Shown here: one piece after another, positions 54,291 through 61,364 of the stretch
How positions within the stretch are numbered: the stretch's first letter is position 1
Layout of the letters: each line of letters begins with the position of its first letter
Assembly (NCBI RefSeq): GCF_040276065.1
Contig: NZ_JBELOI010000012.1
Location: forward strand, 57,467 to 121,466
DNA from: Castellaniella sp040276065
Lineage (GTDB): Bacteria > Pseudomonadota > Gammaproteobacteria > Burkholderiales > Burkholderiaceae_B
Direction of reading: 5' to 3'
DNA length: 64,000 bases
Notes under the pieces: model-generated
Seen by the model: the letters and a program-made list of their open reading frames with translations, nothing else
Databases searched by the model: none
What the model was told of the DNA's origin: nothing
Position numbers and translations under genes: made by a program

Positions 54291-55730
54291 TCAGCCTTGG
54301 ATATCGGCACCGGGCACGCGCAGGCGCGCGCCGGTAGGCAGGGCGCTGCCCTTGAGGTTGTTGAGCTTGCGCAACGCGTCCACCGATGTGTTGTAGCGTC
54401 GCGCGAGCGAGTAAAGCGTGTCGCCGCGCCGCACCGTATGCGTGCGGGCCACGACCTTGGGCCGCATGTCGGGCGGCGCCGTCCGCAAGGTCCCCGCCTG
54501 TGCCCTCGGGATGCTGACGACCCGGACGTCCTGGGCGCCATGGGGGCCGACGGTCCGCACGTTCCGCGCAGGGGTGCGCTCGGTGTTGTCCGGCGTGTAG
54601 GCGGCCAGCCGGATCCCCGGGCCATCGCCGGCCGAGCGGGTTGGGATCAGGAGGATGTCGCCGCTGGCGACCGTGCGCTTCTTGCTGAGCCCGTTGGCGT
54701 CGCGCAACGCGTTCACGGACACGCCGTGGGATTTCGCGATGGCCGTCAGGGATTGACCGCGCCGGGGGTGGTAGATCTTCCAGGAGCTGAGGTTTCCGGT
54801 ATATGCCTCGAGATTGTTGTTGAAGACCTCGACCTTGTCCGTCGGCAGATGCAGCGCGGGACCATGGGCGGCCAGCATGATGGGCCGGTTGTAGGAGGGG
54901 TTCAGCGCCTTGAAGTCCTCGAGGGGCATCTCGGCCAGAGCGGCGGCGACCTCGATGTCCATGTCTCGCGCCTTGTGGACCGTGGTGAAGTAGGGGGTGT
55001 TGCTGACCTGGGGAAGGGTGATGCCGAATTTCGTGGGGCGGGCGATGATGTTTTTGATGGCCTGCAGTTTTGGGACGTAATTGCGGGTTTCGTCGGGCAT
55101 GTCCAGCGTCAGGTAGGTGGGCTGGACGCCGGTGCGTTCGGTCTTTTCCATCGCGCGCTTGACCGCGCCCTCGCCCCAGTTATAAGACGCAAGGGCCAGG
55201 TACCAGTCCCCCTGGAAGTCGTACAGGTAGCTGAGGTAGTCCAGGGCCGCCTGGGTCGAGGCGACCGGATCGCGGCGCTGGTCGCGCCACCAGTCCTGCT
55301 GGAGCTTGTAGTGCTGGCCCGTGCTGGGGATGAATTGCCACAGGCCGGAAGCCTTGGAGCGAGACAAGGCCGTCGGGTTGTAGGCGCTCTCGACGAAGGG
55401 CAGCAGCGCCAGCTCGGTCGGCAGGCCGCGGCGGTTGAGTTCGTCGACGATGTAGTACAGGTATTTGCCCGCGCGCTGGCTCATCAGCAGCACGGATTGC
55501 GGATGCGAAGCGTAGTAGTCGGTCCAGTAGTCCACCCGTTCGCTGCGCAGGTTGGGAATGGCGAAGCCGCGTCGGATCCGGTCCCACATGTCGCGGGGTG
55601 GGTGGGTCAGGTCGATGGTGCGCGAGGTGTCCTCCGCGACGTAGGCCTGCCGTTCCGATTGGGGATTCTGGGTGGCACAGCCCGCCAGGGCCACGAGGAT
55701 CAGCAGGAGGTAGAGCCGCAGGAGTCTCAT
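54291..55730 (-). CDS. mltD: Membrane-bound lytic murein transglycosylase D with LysM repeats
   Basis: A 479-residue outer-membrane lipoprotein (lipobox LVALAGC, Cys18). The lytic transglycosylase domain carries catalytic Glu114 in LALLPFVESAYNP, with SGLWQFIPSTGQHYKL and ALASYNWGEGAV. Two LysM modules follow: one near 336-382 (HPRRGQSLTAIAKSHGVSV) and one at the C-terminus (HTVRRGDTLYSLARRYNTS). It starts seven bases after the gloB stop, so the two are probably cotranscribed. Confidence 0.94.
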   Translation of the reverse strand: MRLLRLYLLLILVALAGCATQNPQSERQAYVAEDTSRTIDLTHPPRDMWDRIRRGFAIPNLRSERVDYWTDYYASHPQSVLLMSQRAGKYLYYIVDELNRRGLPTELALLPFVESAYNPTALSRSKASGLWQFIPSTGQHYKLQQDWWRDQRRDPVASTQAALDYLSYLYDFQGDWYLALASYNWGEGAVKRAMEKTERTGVQPTYLTLDMPDETRNYVPKLQAIKNIIARPTKFGITLPQVSNTPYFTTVHKARDMDIEVAAALAEMPLEDFKALNPSYNRPIMLAAHGPALHLPTDKVEVFNNNLEAYTGNLSSWKIYHPRRGQSLTAIAKSHGVSVNALRDANGLSKKRTVASGDILLIPTRSAGDGPGIRLAAYTPDNTERTPARNVRTVGPHGAQDVRVVSIPRAQAGTLRTAPPDMRPKVVARTHTVRRGDTLYSLARRYNTSVDALRKLNNLKGSALPTGARLRVPGADIQG

Positions 55731-55737
55731 CGCCGGA

Positions 55738-56547
55738 TTACTTGAAATTGTTCTTCCATTCGCGCAAGCAGGCAAACACCGCCTGCGGTGTGTCCAGCCG
55801 CGCGCCCGCGTGGACGGAGGCGGCCGCACTGATCTGAGCGCGATCCGTCCGCATGAACGGGTTGGTGCTCAGCTCGATCCCGATGCTCGATGGCACGGTG
55901 GGCAGATCCAATCCACGCAGGTGCGCGACCTCTTGTGCGCGCGCTTGCAGCGCCGCGTTGTCGGGTTCAACCTGCAAGGCCCAGTGGATGTTCGCCGCCG
56001 TATATTCGTGCGCGCAGCACACAAGGGTTTGCGCAGGCAAAGCCCCAAGTTTACCCAAGGAATCGACCATTTGGGCAGGGGTGCCCTCGAAAAGGCGTCC
56101 GCAGCCTGCGGCGAACAGGGTGTCGCCGCAGAATACGGCCGGCCGGCCGGGGTCGAGTTCGCCGAAGTAGGCAATGTGGCCCGCCGTGTGGCCCGGGATA
56201 TCCAGCACTTCGAAGGACAGCCCGGTGCCGGGTAGCTGGATCCGGTCGCCGCCGCTTAGGCGCACATCGCAATAGGGCAGGATTTCGTCTCGCGGGCCAT
56301 AGACGCGCGCCCCGGTTCGCTGGTGTAATGCACGCAGCCCGCCCACGTGATCGTTGTGGTGATGGGTGATGAGGATGGCCTCGAGGATCAGCCCCGGGGG
56401 CAGCGCCGCCTCGACGGGATCGGCGACCCCAGGATCGATGACGATCGCGTGGCCGTTTTTCTGTACCATCCAGATATAGTTGTCGGATAAGGCTGGGATG
56501 GGCGTCAGGATGGTCGACGCGTCGGCGGTCGTGGCGTAGTTTTCCAT
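55738..56547 (-). CDS. gloB: Hydroxyacylglutathione hydrolase (glyoxalase II)
   Basis: A 269-residue metallo-beta-lactamase-fold enzyme hydrolysing S-lactoylglutathione. The binuclear metal motif THHHNDHVGG (61-70), DIPGHTAGHIAYF, FCGDTLFAAGCGRLFEG and CAHEYTAANIHWA are diagnostic. It is divergent from the yafS-like gene, as in E. coli. Confidence 0.95.
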   Translation of the reverse strand: MENYATTADASTILTPIPALSDNYIWMVQKNGHAIVIDPGVADPVEAALPPGLILEAILITHHHNDHVGGLRALHQRTGARVYGPRDEILPYCDVRLSGGDRIQLPGTGLSFEVLDIPGHTAGHIAYFGELDPGRPAVFCGDTLFAAGCGRLFEGTPAQMVDSLGKLGALPAQTLVCCAHEYTAANIHWALQVEPDNAALQARAQEVAHLRGLDLPTVPSSIGIELSTNPFMRTDRAQISAAASVHAGARLDTPQAVFACLREWKNNFK

Positions 56548-56562
56548 GGATTAGGAGTCGAT

Positions 56563-57333
56563 GTGTCGCTGGACCGCGCGATGCCGATCGAACTGGCCGA
56601 ATGGCTGGAAACCCCCGCGGGGCTGTATGTACGCGCCTGGGAACAGCGGCAGGTGGACGCCATGGTGGCGAACATGTTTGGCTATCATGCCATACAAATC
56701 GGCCTGCCGCACTGGGACCTGCTACAGGCCAACCGCATGCCGCACAAGATCTGGGCCCACAGCCCGGCGGCGCCGTATGGCACCCGCAGCGGGCGCCTCA
56801 TCTGCGAACCCGAGCAACTGCCCTTCGAGACCCAGAGCGTCGACTTGCTGGTCCTGCCGCATACCCTCGAATGGAGCATCGACCCGCACCGGGTGCTGCG
56901 CGAGGTCGAGCGCGTCCTGATGCCGGAGGGGCGGGTGGTGATCACCGGCTTCAATCCGTACAGCCTATGGGGCGCGCGCGAGTCTCTGCCGGGCCTGGCC
57001 CTGCGCCTGCCCGTGCCCGTGCCCTCGCAGGTTTCGCCGGCCCGCCTCAAGGATTGGTTCAAGCTGTTATCCTTCGAGCCCGATCGAGGGCGTTTCGGCT
57101 GCTATGCCCCCTTGTGCGAATCGCAGACCTGGTTGCTGCGCTGGCGTTTCATGGAGTCCGCGGGCGACCGCTGGTGGCCCGCTTGCGGTGCCGTCTATGC
57201 GATATCGGCGATCAAGCGGGTCGTGGGCATGCGCCTGATCGGCCCGGCGTGGCGCAGGAACCGGCGTCGCCGAGTGCGCGCCGCGGTGGCGCCGGTGGCC
57301 AATCGCGTGGAGGATAACAACTGTAATGGCTGA
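56563..57333 (+). CDS. SAM-dependent methyltransferase (YafS-like)
   Basis: A 256-residue class I methyltransferase-like protein. FETQSVDLLVLPHTLEWSID and REVERVLMPEGRVVITGFNP are the mid-fold motifs. The usual Gly-rich SAM loop is not obvious, because the N-terminal part (YHAIQIGLPHWDLLQAN) replaces it. It matches YafS-type proteins located between gloB and rnhA in proteobacteria; the substrate is unknown. The GTG start at 56563 follows AGGAG by five bases. It overlaps rnhA by eight bases. Confidence 0.85.
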   Translation: MSLDRAMPIELAEWLETPAGLYVRAWEQRQVDAMVANMFGYHAIQIGLPHWDLLQANRMPHKIWAHSPAAPYGTRSGRLICEPEQLPFETQSVDLLVLPHTLEWSIDPHRVLREVERVLMPEGRVVITGFNPYSLWGARESLPGLALRLPVPVPSQVSPARLKDWFKLLSFEPDRGRFGCYAPLCESQTWLLRWRFMESAGDRWWPACGAVYAISAIKRVVGMRLIGPAWRRNRRRRVRAAVAPVANRVEDNNCNG

Positions 57334-57778
57334 TCCCGTAGTACAGATATGGACGGATGGAGCCTGCAAGGGCAATCCCGGTCCGGGCGGCTGGGGAGCG
57401 CTCCTGCGCCAGGGCGCCCATGAAAAGAAACTGCATGGCGGCGAGCCGGACACCACCAACAACCGCATGGAGCTCCTCGCGGTGATCGAGGCCCTGCGCG
57501 CGCTCAAGCGCCCTTGCGTGGTCACGGTGCATACGGATTCGTCCTATGTCCAAAAGGGCATGACCGAGTGGCTGCCCAACTGGAAGCGTCGGGGCTGGCG
57601 CACCGCCGACAAGAAACCCGTCAAGAACGCCGACCTGTGGCAGGTGCTCGACGCCCTGGCCGAGCGGCATGCATTACACTGGAAGTGGGTCAGGGGCCAT
57701 GCGGGCGACCCTGGCAATGAGTGTGCCGACGCTCTGGCCAACCTCGGGGTCGAGGAGCTCTTGAGCCGTCGGCCCTGA
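57326..57778 (+). CDS. rnhA: Ribonuclease HI
   Basis: A 150-residue enzyme removing RNA from RNA/DNA hybrids. The catalytic carboxylates are visible as Asp11 (IWTDGACKGNPGPGGWG), Glu49 (NNRMELLAV) and Asp71 (VHTDSSYV), with WVRGHAGDPGNECADALA supplying the last Asp and the flexible His. It overlaps the methyltransferase gene by eight bases and precedes dnaQ by 12. Confidence 0.97.
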   Translation: MADPVVQIWTDGACKGNPGPGGWGALLRQGAHEKKLHGGEPDTTNNRMELLAVIEALRALKRPCVVTVHTDSSYVQKGMTEWLPNWKRRGWRTADKKPVKNADLWQVLDALAERHALHWKWVRGHAGDPGNECADALANLGVEELLSRRP

Positions 57779-57790
57779 TCACATACCGTC

Positions 57791-58528
57791 ATGCGACAAA
57801 TCATCCTCGATACCGAAACCACCGGCCTGGAGCCCGAACAGGGCCACCGCATCGTCGAACTCGCCTGCGTCGAGATACGGAATCGCCGGGTCACCGACCG
57901 GCACCTGCACCTGTACATGAATCCGGATCGCGACAGCGACCCCGAGGCCCTGCGGGTGCACGGCCTGACCACGGACTTCCTGTCGAAGCATCCACGGTTT
58001 CCCGAACTGGCCGAACAATTGGTGGATTTCGTGCGCGGTGCCGAGATCATCATTCACAACGCGGCGTTCGACGTCAAGTTTCTCAACATGGAACTGGCGC
58101 GCGCGGGCCATCCGCCGTTCACCGAGCTGTGTGGCCAGATCACGGATTCGCTGCAGGTCGCGCGCGAGATGTTTCCCGGCAAGCGCAACAATCTCGATGC
58201 CCTGTGCGAGCGCTTCGGGATCTCGAACGCCCATCGCACCCTGCACGGCGCACTGCTGGATTCCGAGCTGCTGGGTGAGGTCTGGCTTGCCCTGACGCGC
58301 GGCCAGGATTCACTACTGACCGAACGCGACGACGAGGATTCCGGCCGGGGACACGGCATGGGTTTCGTGGGGGGGGGCTTCGACGCCACGGCACTGCCTG
58401 TGATCGAGGTCGACGAGGCCTCCGCCCGCGCTCACGACGCGTACCTGGATGATCTGGACAAGGCGGCCGGCAAACCCTGTGTCTGGCGAGCAGGGGCGGT
58501 GGCCAAGGAGGGCGAAACGTCCGCCTGA
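57791..58528 (+). CDS. dnaQ: DNA polymerase III epsilon subunit (proofreading exonuclease)
   Basis: A 245-residue 3'-5' exonuclease of the DnaQ family. Exo I is ILDTETTGLEPEQGHRIVE (Asp7, Glu9), Exo II is IIHNAAFDVKFLNMEL, and Exo III is NAHRTLHGALLDSELLGEVW. A C-terminal tail binds the polymerase alpha subunit. rnhA-dnaQ followed by a tRNA gene is the order also found in E. coli (there aspV). Confidence 0.96.
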   Translation: MRQIILDTETTGLEPEQGHRIVELACVEIRNRRVTDRHLHLYMNPDRDSDPEALRVHGLTTDFLSKHPRFPELAEQLVDFVRGAEIIIHNAAFDVKFLNMELARAGHPPFTELCGQITDSLQVAREMFPGKRNNLDALCERFGISNAHRTLHGALLDSELLGEVWLALTRGQDSLLTERDDEDSGRGHGMGFVGGGFDATALPVIEVDEASARAHDAYLDDLDKAAGKPCVWRAGAVAKEGETSA

Positions 58529-58630
58529 TCGGGAGCCTCTGCAGTGTCTGTGGCGATCGTGTACAATTCTGGGCTTCCCAGCCGTTTTGCTCGTGCGACA
58601 TCGCTTCGCACCCTCAGGGCGGACCGGATT

Positions 58631-58705
58631 GGGCGGTTAGCTCAGTGGTAGAGCACTGCCTTCACACGGCAGGGGTCACTGGTTCGAACCCAGTACCGCC
58701 CACCA
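58631..58705 (+). tRNA. tRNA-Val (anticodon CAC)
   Basis: A 75-base tRNA starting GGGCGGT and ending ACCGCCC-ACCA, with the D-arm AGCTCAGTGGTAGAGC, the anticodon stem-loop CTGCC-TTCACAC-GGCAG (anticodon CAC), and the T-arm CTGGTTCGAACCCAG. CCA is encoded. The DNA after it is plasmid-like, so it is a plausible integration site. Confidence 0.96.
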
Positions 58706-58712
58706 GAATTTC

Positions 58713-58746
58713 AGAGCCATATCAAGCATTTAGCTGATATGGCTCT
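58713..58746 (+). terminator. Hairpin after tRNA-Val
   Basis: A perfect 12-bp stem (58713-58724 with 58735-58746, 10-base loop) followed by TATT lies eight bases after the tRNA. It could terminate the tRNA transcript; the T-run is weak. Confidence 0.6.
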
Positions 58747-58787
58747 TATTCGTTATGCATGTCGATTTAGAGTAAATCCACCCATTC

Positions 58788-58808
58788 AGTGTCCCAAGAG
58801 TGTCCCAA
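58788..58808. repeat. Tandem 10-bp direct repeat
   Basis: AGTGTCCCAA occurs at 58788-58797 and again at 58799-58808, period 11 (one helical turn). Its place between a tRNA 3' end and an acquired block suggests a protein-binding or recombination-associated site, but this is inference. Confidence 0.5.
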
Positions 58809-59066
58809 AACTCGTTGACAGCAGCGGGCAGCCACTCTAGACTGTTATGCATGGGTGAGCGCACACGGCGGACCTGCCAGACACCCTCATAAACGCTGTG
58901 TGCCACGATACGGCGGGTGAGATGCAAGTGAACGAGAGATAGCTTCATCAAGAGAGAACGCGCGCTCGGCGTATGTCCGCCAGGCTGAAGATGATGGTGC
59001 ATCAGCGCGATTGCAATCATCATTCAGGCCCAAGCAAAAAACGCACCGTGAGGTGTGGTAACGCAA

Positions 59067-59103
59067 ACTTCAAGTGAGCCTGGTAGCACCATAAGCTTGA
59101 AGT
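59067..59103. repeat. Inverted repeat upstream of the rep operon
   Basis: ACTTCAAG (59067-59074) and CTTGAAGT (59096-59103) are perfect inverted copies 21 bases apart. It lies 55-90 bases before the HTH gene and is a candidate operator or hairpin. Confidence 0.4.
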
Positions 59104-59124
59104 GCCACATCAATAGCATCGGCT

Positions 59125-59149
59125 CTCACAAGCGCGTTCTGCTTGTGAG
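59125..59149 (+). promoter_or_regulatory. Inverted repeat overlapping the ribosome site of the rep operon
   Basis: CTCACAAGC (59125-59133) and GCTTGTGAG (59141-59149) form a perfect 9-bp inverted repeat with a 7-base spacer. The right arm includes the GAGG that serves as ribosome site for the gene at 59158, so it could be an operator for autoregulation or an RNA hairpin limiting Rep synthesis. Confidence 0.55.
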
Positions 59150-59157
59150 GTGCTCTT

Positions 59158-59475
59158 ATGCATCAGAATTCCGTGACCAGCTCGGAAGGCCTGCCCAAAA
59201 TTCTTTTTATCGAACAGCTGTCTGCCTTGATCGGCAAAACAGCGACGACGATCCGTACGTGTGCAACCAATGAGAAGTATGCACATCTGATCCCACGACC
59301 GTTCAAGATGCCGAACAGCCGACGTTTGTGTTGGTACGAGCGCGATGTCTTGGAATGGATCGATTCTCACAGACCTTCCCCAACGCCGCCAAAGCGTCGG
59401 CCACGTGGAAGGCCGCGGAAGGTAGAACAGTTGGCGCGGCAGCGCTGGGAGGAGCGGCAGCAGGCTGGGGTGTAG
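59158..59475 (+). CDS. Small helix-turn-helix (AlpA/MerR-like) DNA-binding protein
   Basis: A 105-residue protein with an AlpA/excisionase-like winged helix (about 15-72: FIEQLSALIGKTATTIRT, RRLCWYERDVLEWID) and a basic, AT-hook-like tail (KRRPRGRPRKVEQL). It precedes repA by three bases, a layout found in several broad-host-range plasmid replication modules, where the small protein regulates rep transcription. The 59125-59149 inverted repeat is its likely target. Codon use is unlike the core genes. Confidence 0.75.
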   Translation: MHQNSVTSSEGLPKILFIEQLSALIGKTATTIRTCATNEKYAHLIPRPFKMPNSRRLCWYERDVLEWIDSHRPSPTPPKRRPRGRPRKVEQLARQRWEERQQAGV

Positions 59476-59478
59476 GTC

Positions 59479-60387
59479 ATGGCTACAGCGAAGTCTACAG
59501 CCGATCCGCGCAAGTTGACTCGGGCAGAAAAACTGATTGATGCTTCGGCGAAAATCATGGATATGCAGCCCGAAGGCAGGGACATGGCTTTCACGCACGC
59601 GGTGCTGTGCCAGGTCGGGTTGCCACGCTCAAAATTCGTGGGACGGGAGTTCATGCGCCAATCTGGCGCTGCTTGGGTCAATGTTCAGGCTGGCTGGATT
59701 GATGAAGGAAACGGTCCGGTCCAGCAGCCTATCCCGTATGGGGCCCTGCCACGTCTAGCGCTGGCCTGGATTTCGACGCAAGCTGTCCGCATGAAATGCC
59801 GCGAAATAGCAATTGGCAGCAGTGCAAGCGACTTCCTCCGAATGCTGGGCAAGACTGCAACTGGGGGGAAGACAGGCTCGTTTAGCATGCTTCGTATGCA
59901 GATGCATGCGCTGGCTGCGTGCCGCCTACAGCTCGGGTTCAAGGGCCGAACGTACACCGACCAGCCGGTGGCGCAGTTTGACGCTTGGCTGCGCGACAAA
60001 GATCATAGGCAGAAAAGTCTGTGGCCTGGCGTAATAGTGCTGTCAGAAAGCTATTTCAAATCGCTGACGGAGGGCAAAAAAGCGGTACCGCTCGACAATC
60101 GCGCCCTGTTGGCCCTGAGTGATTCTGCACTGGCCCTAGACGTATATATCTGGTTGGCGTATCGATTGCACGACATCAAGGGAAAGGGTGTGACCTTGTA
60201 TTGGAAGTCCTTGCGGGAACAGTTCGCCCAAGAGTATCGAGGTAAGAATTCGGACAAGGACTTCAAGAAGAGATTTCTCCCGGCGTTGAAAAAGGCGCTT
60301 GCCGTGTATCCAACAGCTAGGGTCAAGCCTGTAACCGGAGGGATTCTCCTGCTTTGTTCTCCTCCACCTGTGGCATATAAGGAGTGA
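59479..60387 (+). CDS. repA: Plasmid replication initiator, RepA family
   Basis: A 302-residue protein resembling the plasmid-encoded RepA (RepA_C) initiators: MQPEGRDMAFTHAVLCQVGL, the central run PIPYGALPRLALAWISTQAV, SASDFLRMLGKTATGGK, LWPGVIVLSESYFKSLTEG, and VPLDNRALLALSDSALALDVY followed by IWLAYRLHDIKGKGVTLYW. It should bind the iterons just downstream and open the origin. Length is close to the family, and the reading frame is intact, so it may still be functional. It is coupled to the HTH gene (3-base gap). Confidence 0.82.
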   Translation: MATAKSTADPRKLTRAEKLIDASAKIMDMQPEGRDMAFTHAVLCQVGLPRSKFVGREFMRQSGAAWVNVQAGWIDEGNGPVQQPIPYGALPRLALAWISTQAVRMKCREIAIGSSASDFLRMLGKTATGGKTGSFSMLRMQMHALAACRLQLGFKGRTYTDQPVAQFDAWLRDKDHRQKSLWPGVIVLSESYFKSLTEGKKAVPLDNRALLALSDSALALDVYIWLAYRLHDIKGKGVTLYWKSLREQFAQEYRGKNSDKDFKKRFLPALKKALAVYPTARVKPVTGGILLLCSPPPVAYKE

Positions 60388-60395
60388 TATGAAGG

Positions 60396-60592
60396 GGTGG
60401 ATAACATTGTGAACTCAGGAACTTGTCCACGCATAATCTGACCCCTTAAGACGCATAATCGGCCCCCCCGAAGCACGCATAATCGGCCCCCCTGGAGCAC
60501 GCATAATCCGACCCCCCCTAAACCTGTAAGGTAATCCTTTAATCTTTTCCTTTAATTTATACTGGTAATAAGAGGCTGGTTTCTGTGGAAAA
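60396..60592. other. Probable plasmid vegetative replication origin (oriV)
   Basis: Four elements typical of iteron origins occur in order: a near-consensus DnaA box at 60396-60404 (TTATCCACC on the minus strand), four iterons at 60429-60520, an AT-rich tract at about 60528-60576 with a repeated CCTTTAAT, and a second DnaA box at 60584-60592 (TTTTCCACA on the minus strand). It lies directly downstream of repA. Confidence 0.75.
60429..60520 (+). repeat. Four iterons
   Basis: ACGCATAATC begins at 60429, 60451, 60475 and 60499 (spacing 22, 24, 24). Each copy is followed by a C-rich half (TGACCCC, GGCCCCCC, GGCCCCCC, CGACCCCCC). The spacing of about two helical turns and the position next to repA fit Rep-binding iterons. 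Confidence 0.82.
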
Positions 60593-61109
60593 CCTAAGCG
60601 CAGTGAGAGGTATGACAAAAGTCCCCACTCTATCGAGCGGGGATGGGCAGACTCCTACGGGGCGGGGCTGCCGCCCCCCATCCTCGCCTACGGCTCGCCC
60701 CGTCGCCCCCCGGTGGCAGTAGCCTGCCCCCCACCGCTGCGCGGCGGCTCCCCCTCGCAACTTGCCGCTACACGGCCCGGTTCAGCAGTAAAGGAAGGTG
60801 CAGGATCGCTTTTGAGGCGATTTAAGGCCTTTTGACGGTCTGGGCATGGAAAGGGGTCAAGGGGAAGCTTTGTAAAGGCCTGTGTGCCCGGTGCGGGCGC
60901 TTACAGGGCTTTATGAACACCCCTTAATGCCTTGGAATGTCCTACACGCTTTCCGGCTGGTGGTCAGGGGTGCCTTTTCCCCCTGACCGCCTGCCGCGCG
61001 GCGAGCGGCCCCGGGCAGGGTCGCCGAAGGCGGTTTGTCGTGCCACAATAGTTTCATGTGCTGCCCAAGTGGGTCGTTATTGTGTGTGGACCGGGAAGGG
61101 TTCACGGGG

Positions 61110-61286
61110 ATGGTGCCTGCGCTCGCGCCCTCTGAGTACTTGGCGCTTGCTGATGAGATGAGCGCTGGTACGGTGCGCACAATGCTTGATGCCGGAGGCC
61201 TGGGCCATCGTGAATGTAATGACTATGATCACATGTATAGTAGTCCCCGGCAGGGCCGCGCTTATGAAGAACCCCGCCAGGAGTGA
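61110..61286 (+). CDS. Possible small protein (58 residues), uncertain
   Basis: An open frame from an ATG with AGGG upstream gives MVPALAPSEYLALADEMSAG, and it ends RAYEEPRQE. It matches no family I recognise. It overlaps the region where an oriT could extend, so it may be chance; it is listed only because the gap is otherwise empty. Confidence 0.2.
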   Translation: MVPALAPSEYLALADEMSAGTVRTMLDAGGLGHRECNDYDHMYSSPRQGRAYEEPRQE

Positions 61287-61293
61287 TGAATAA

Positions 61294-61312
61294 GCATAGT
61301 CGGTCACTATGC
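61294..61312. other. Candidate oriT inverted repeat of the MobV module
   Basis: GCATAGT (61294-61300) and ACTATGC (61306-61312) are perfect inverted copies flanking CGGTC, about 50 bases before the relaxase start. MobV plasmids place oriT just upstream of mob and have a TAGTG-like nick region within a short inverted repeat; the TAGT core here is similar, but the nick site cannot be assigned. Confidence 0.45.
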
Positions 61313-61364
61313 ATGTCAACATCACCCTCGCTTTATTGACCCCATATGGGTAAACTGGCCCCCT

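Larger units (their letters stand above)
58706..59157. other. Non-coding gap between tRNA-Val and the plasmid-like block
   Basis: This 452-base stretch contains no gene I can support. It holds a strong hairpin (58713-58746), a 10-bp direct repeat (58788-58808) and two inverted repeats near the next gene (59067-59103, 59125-59149). A 97-codon minus-strand reading frame (58730-59023) has no recognisable family match and could be an eroded remnant. Confidence 0.6.
60388..61364. other. Non-coding plasmid backbone between repA and the relaxase gene
   Basis: About 980 bases without a convincing gene. The first 205 bases form a vegetative origin. The middle is very GC-rich with hairpins, including a 9-bp stem at 60962-60970/60980-60988. 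The last part carries an inverted repeat (61294-61312) that could belong to oriT, and twice the pattern CCCC-x-TATGGG near 61340-61369, just before the relaxase start. Confidence 0.6.

Noticed and set aside
43855..58712. CCAGAATT after both tRNA-Ser and tRNA-Val as a shared attachment site
   Set aside because: The shared part includes the encoded CCA end and only five further bases; that is too short to claim a recombination site.
58730..59023. 97-codon minus-strand frame as an integrase remnant
   Set aside because: The tail contains NEFWDTLGTLNGW, but no tyrosine-recombinase motif (R-H-R-Y) is present, so the identity cannot be supported.
60429..60520. CRISPR-like repeat array
   Set aside because: Only four copies with 12-14-base intervals and a degenerate C-rich half; no cas genes. 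Position beside repA and DnaA boxes fits iterons.
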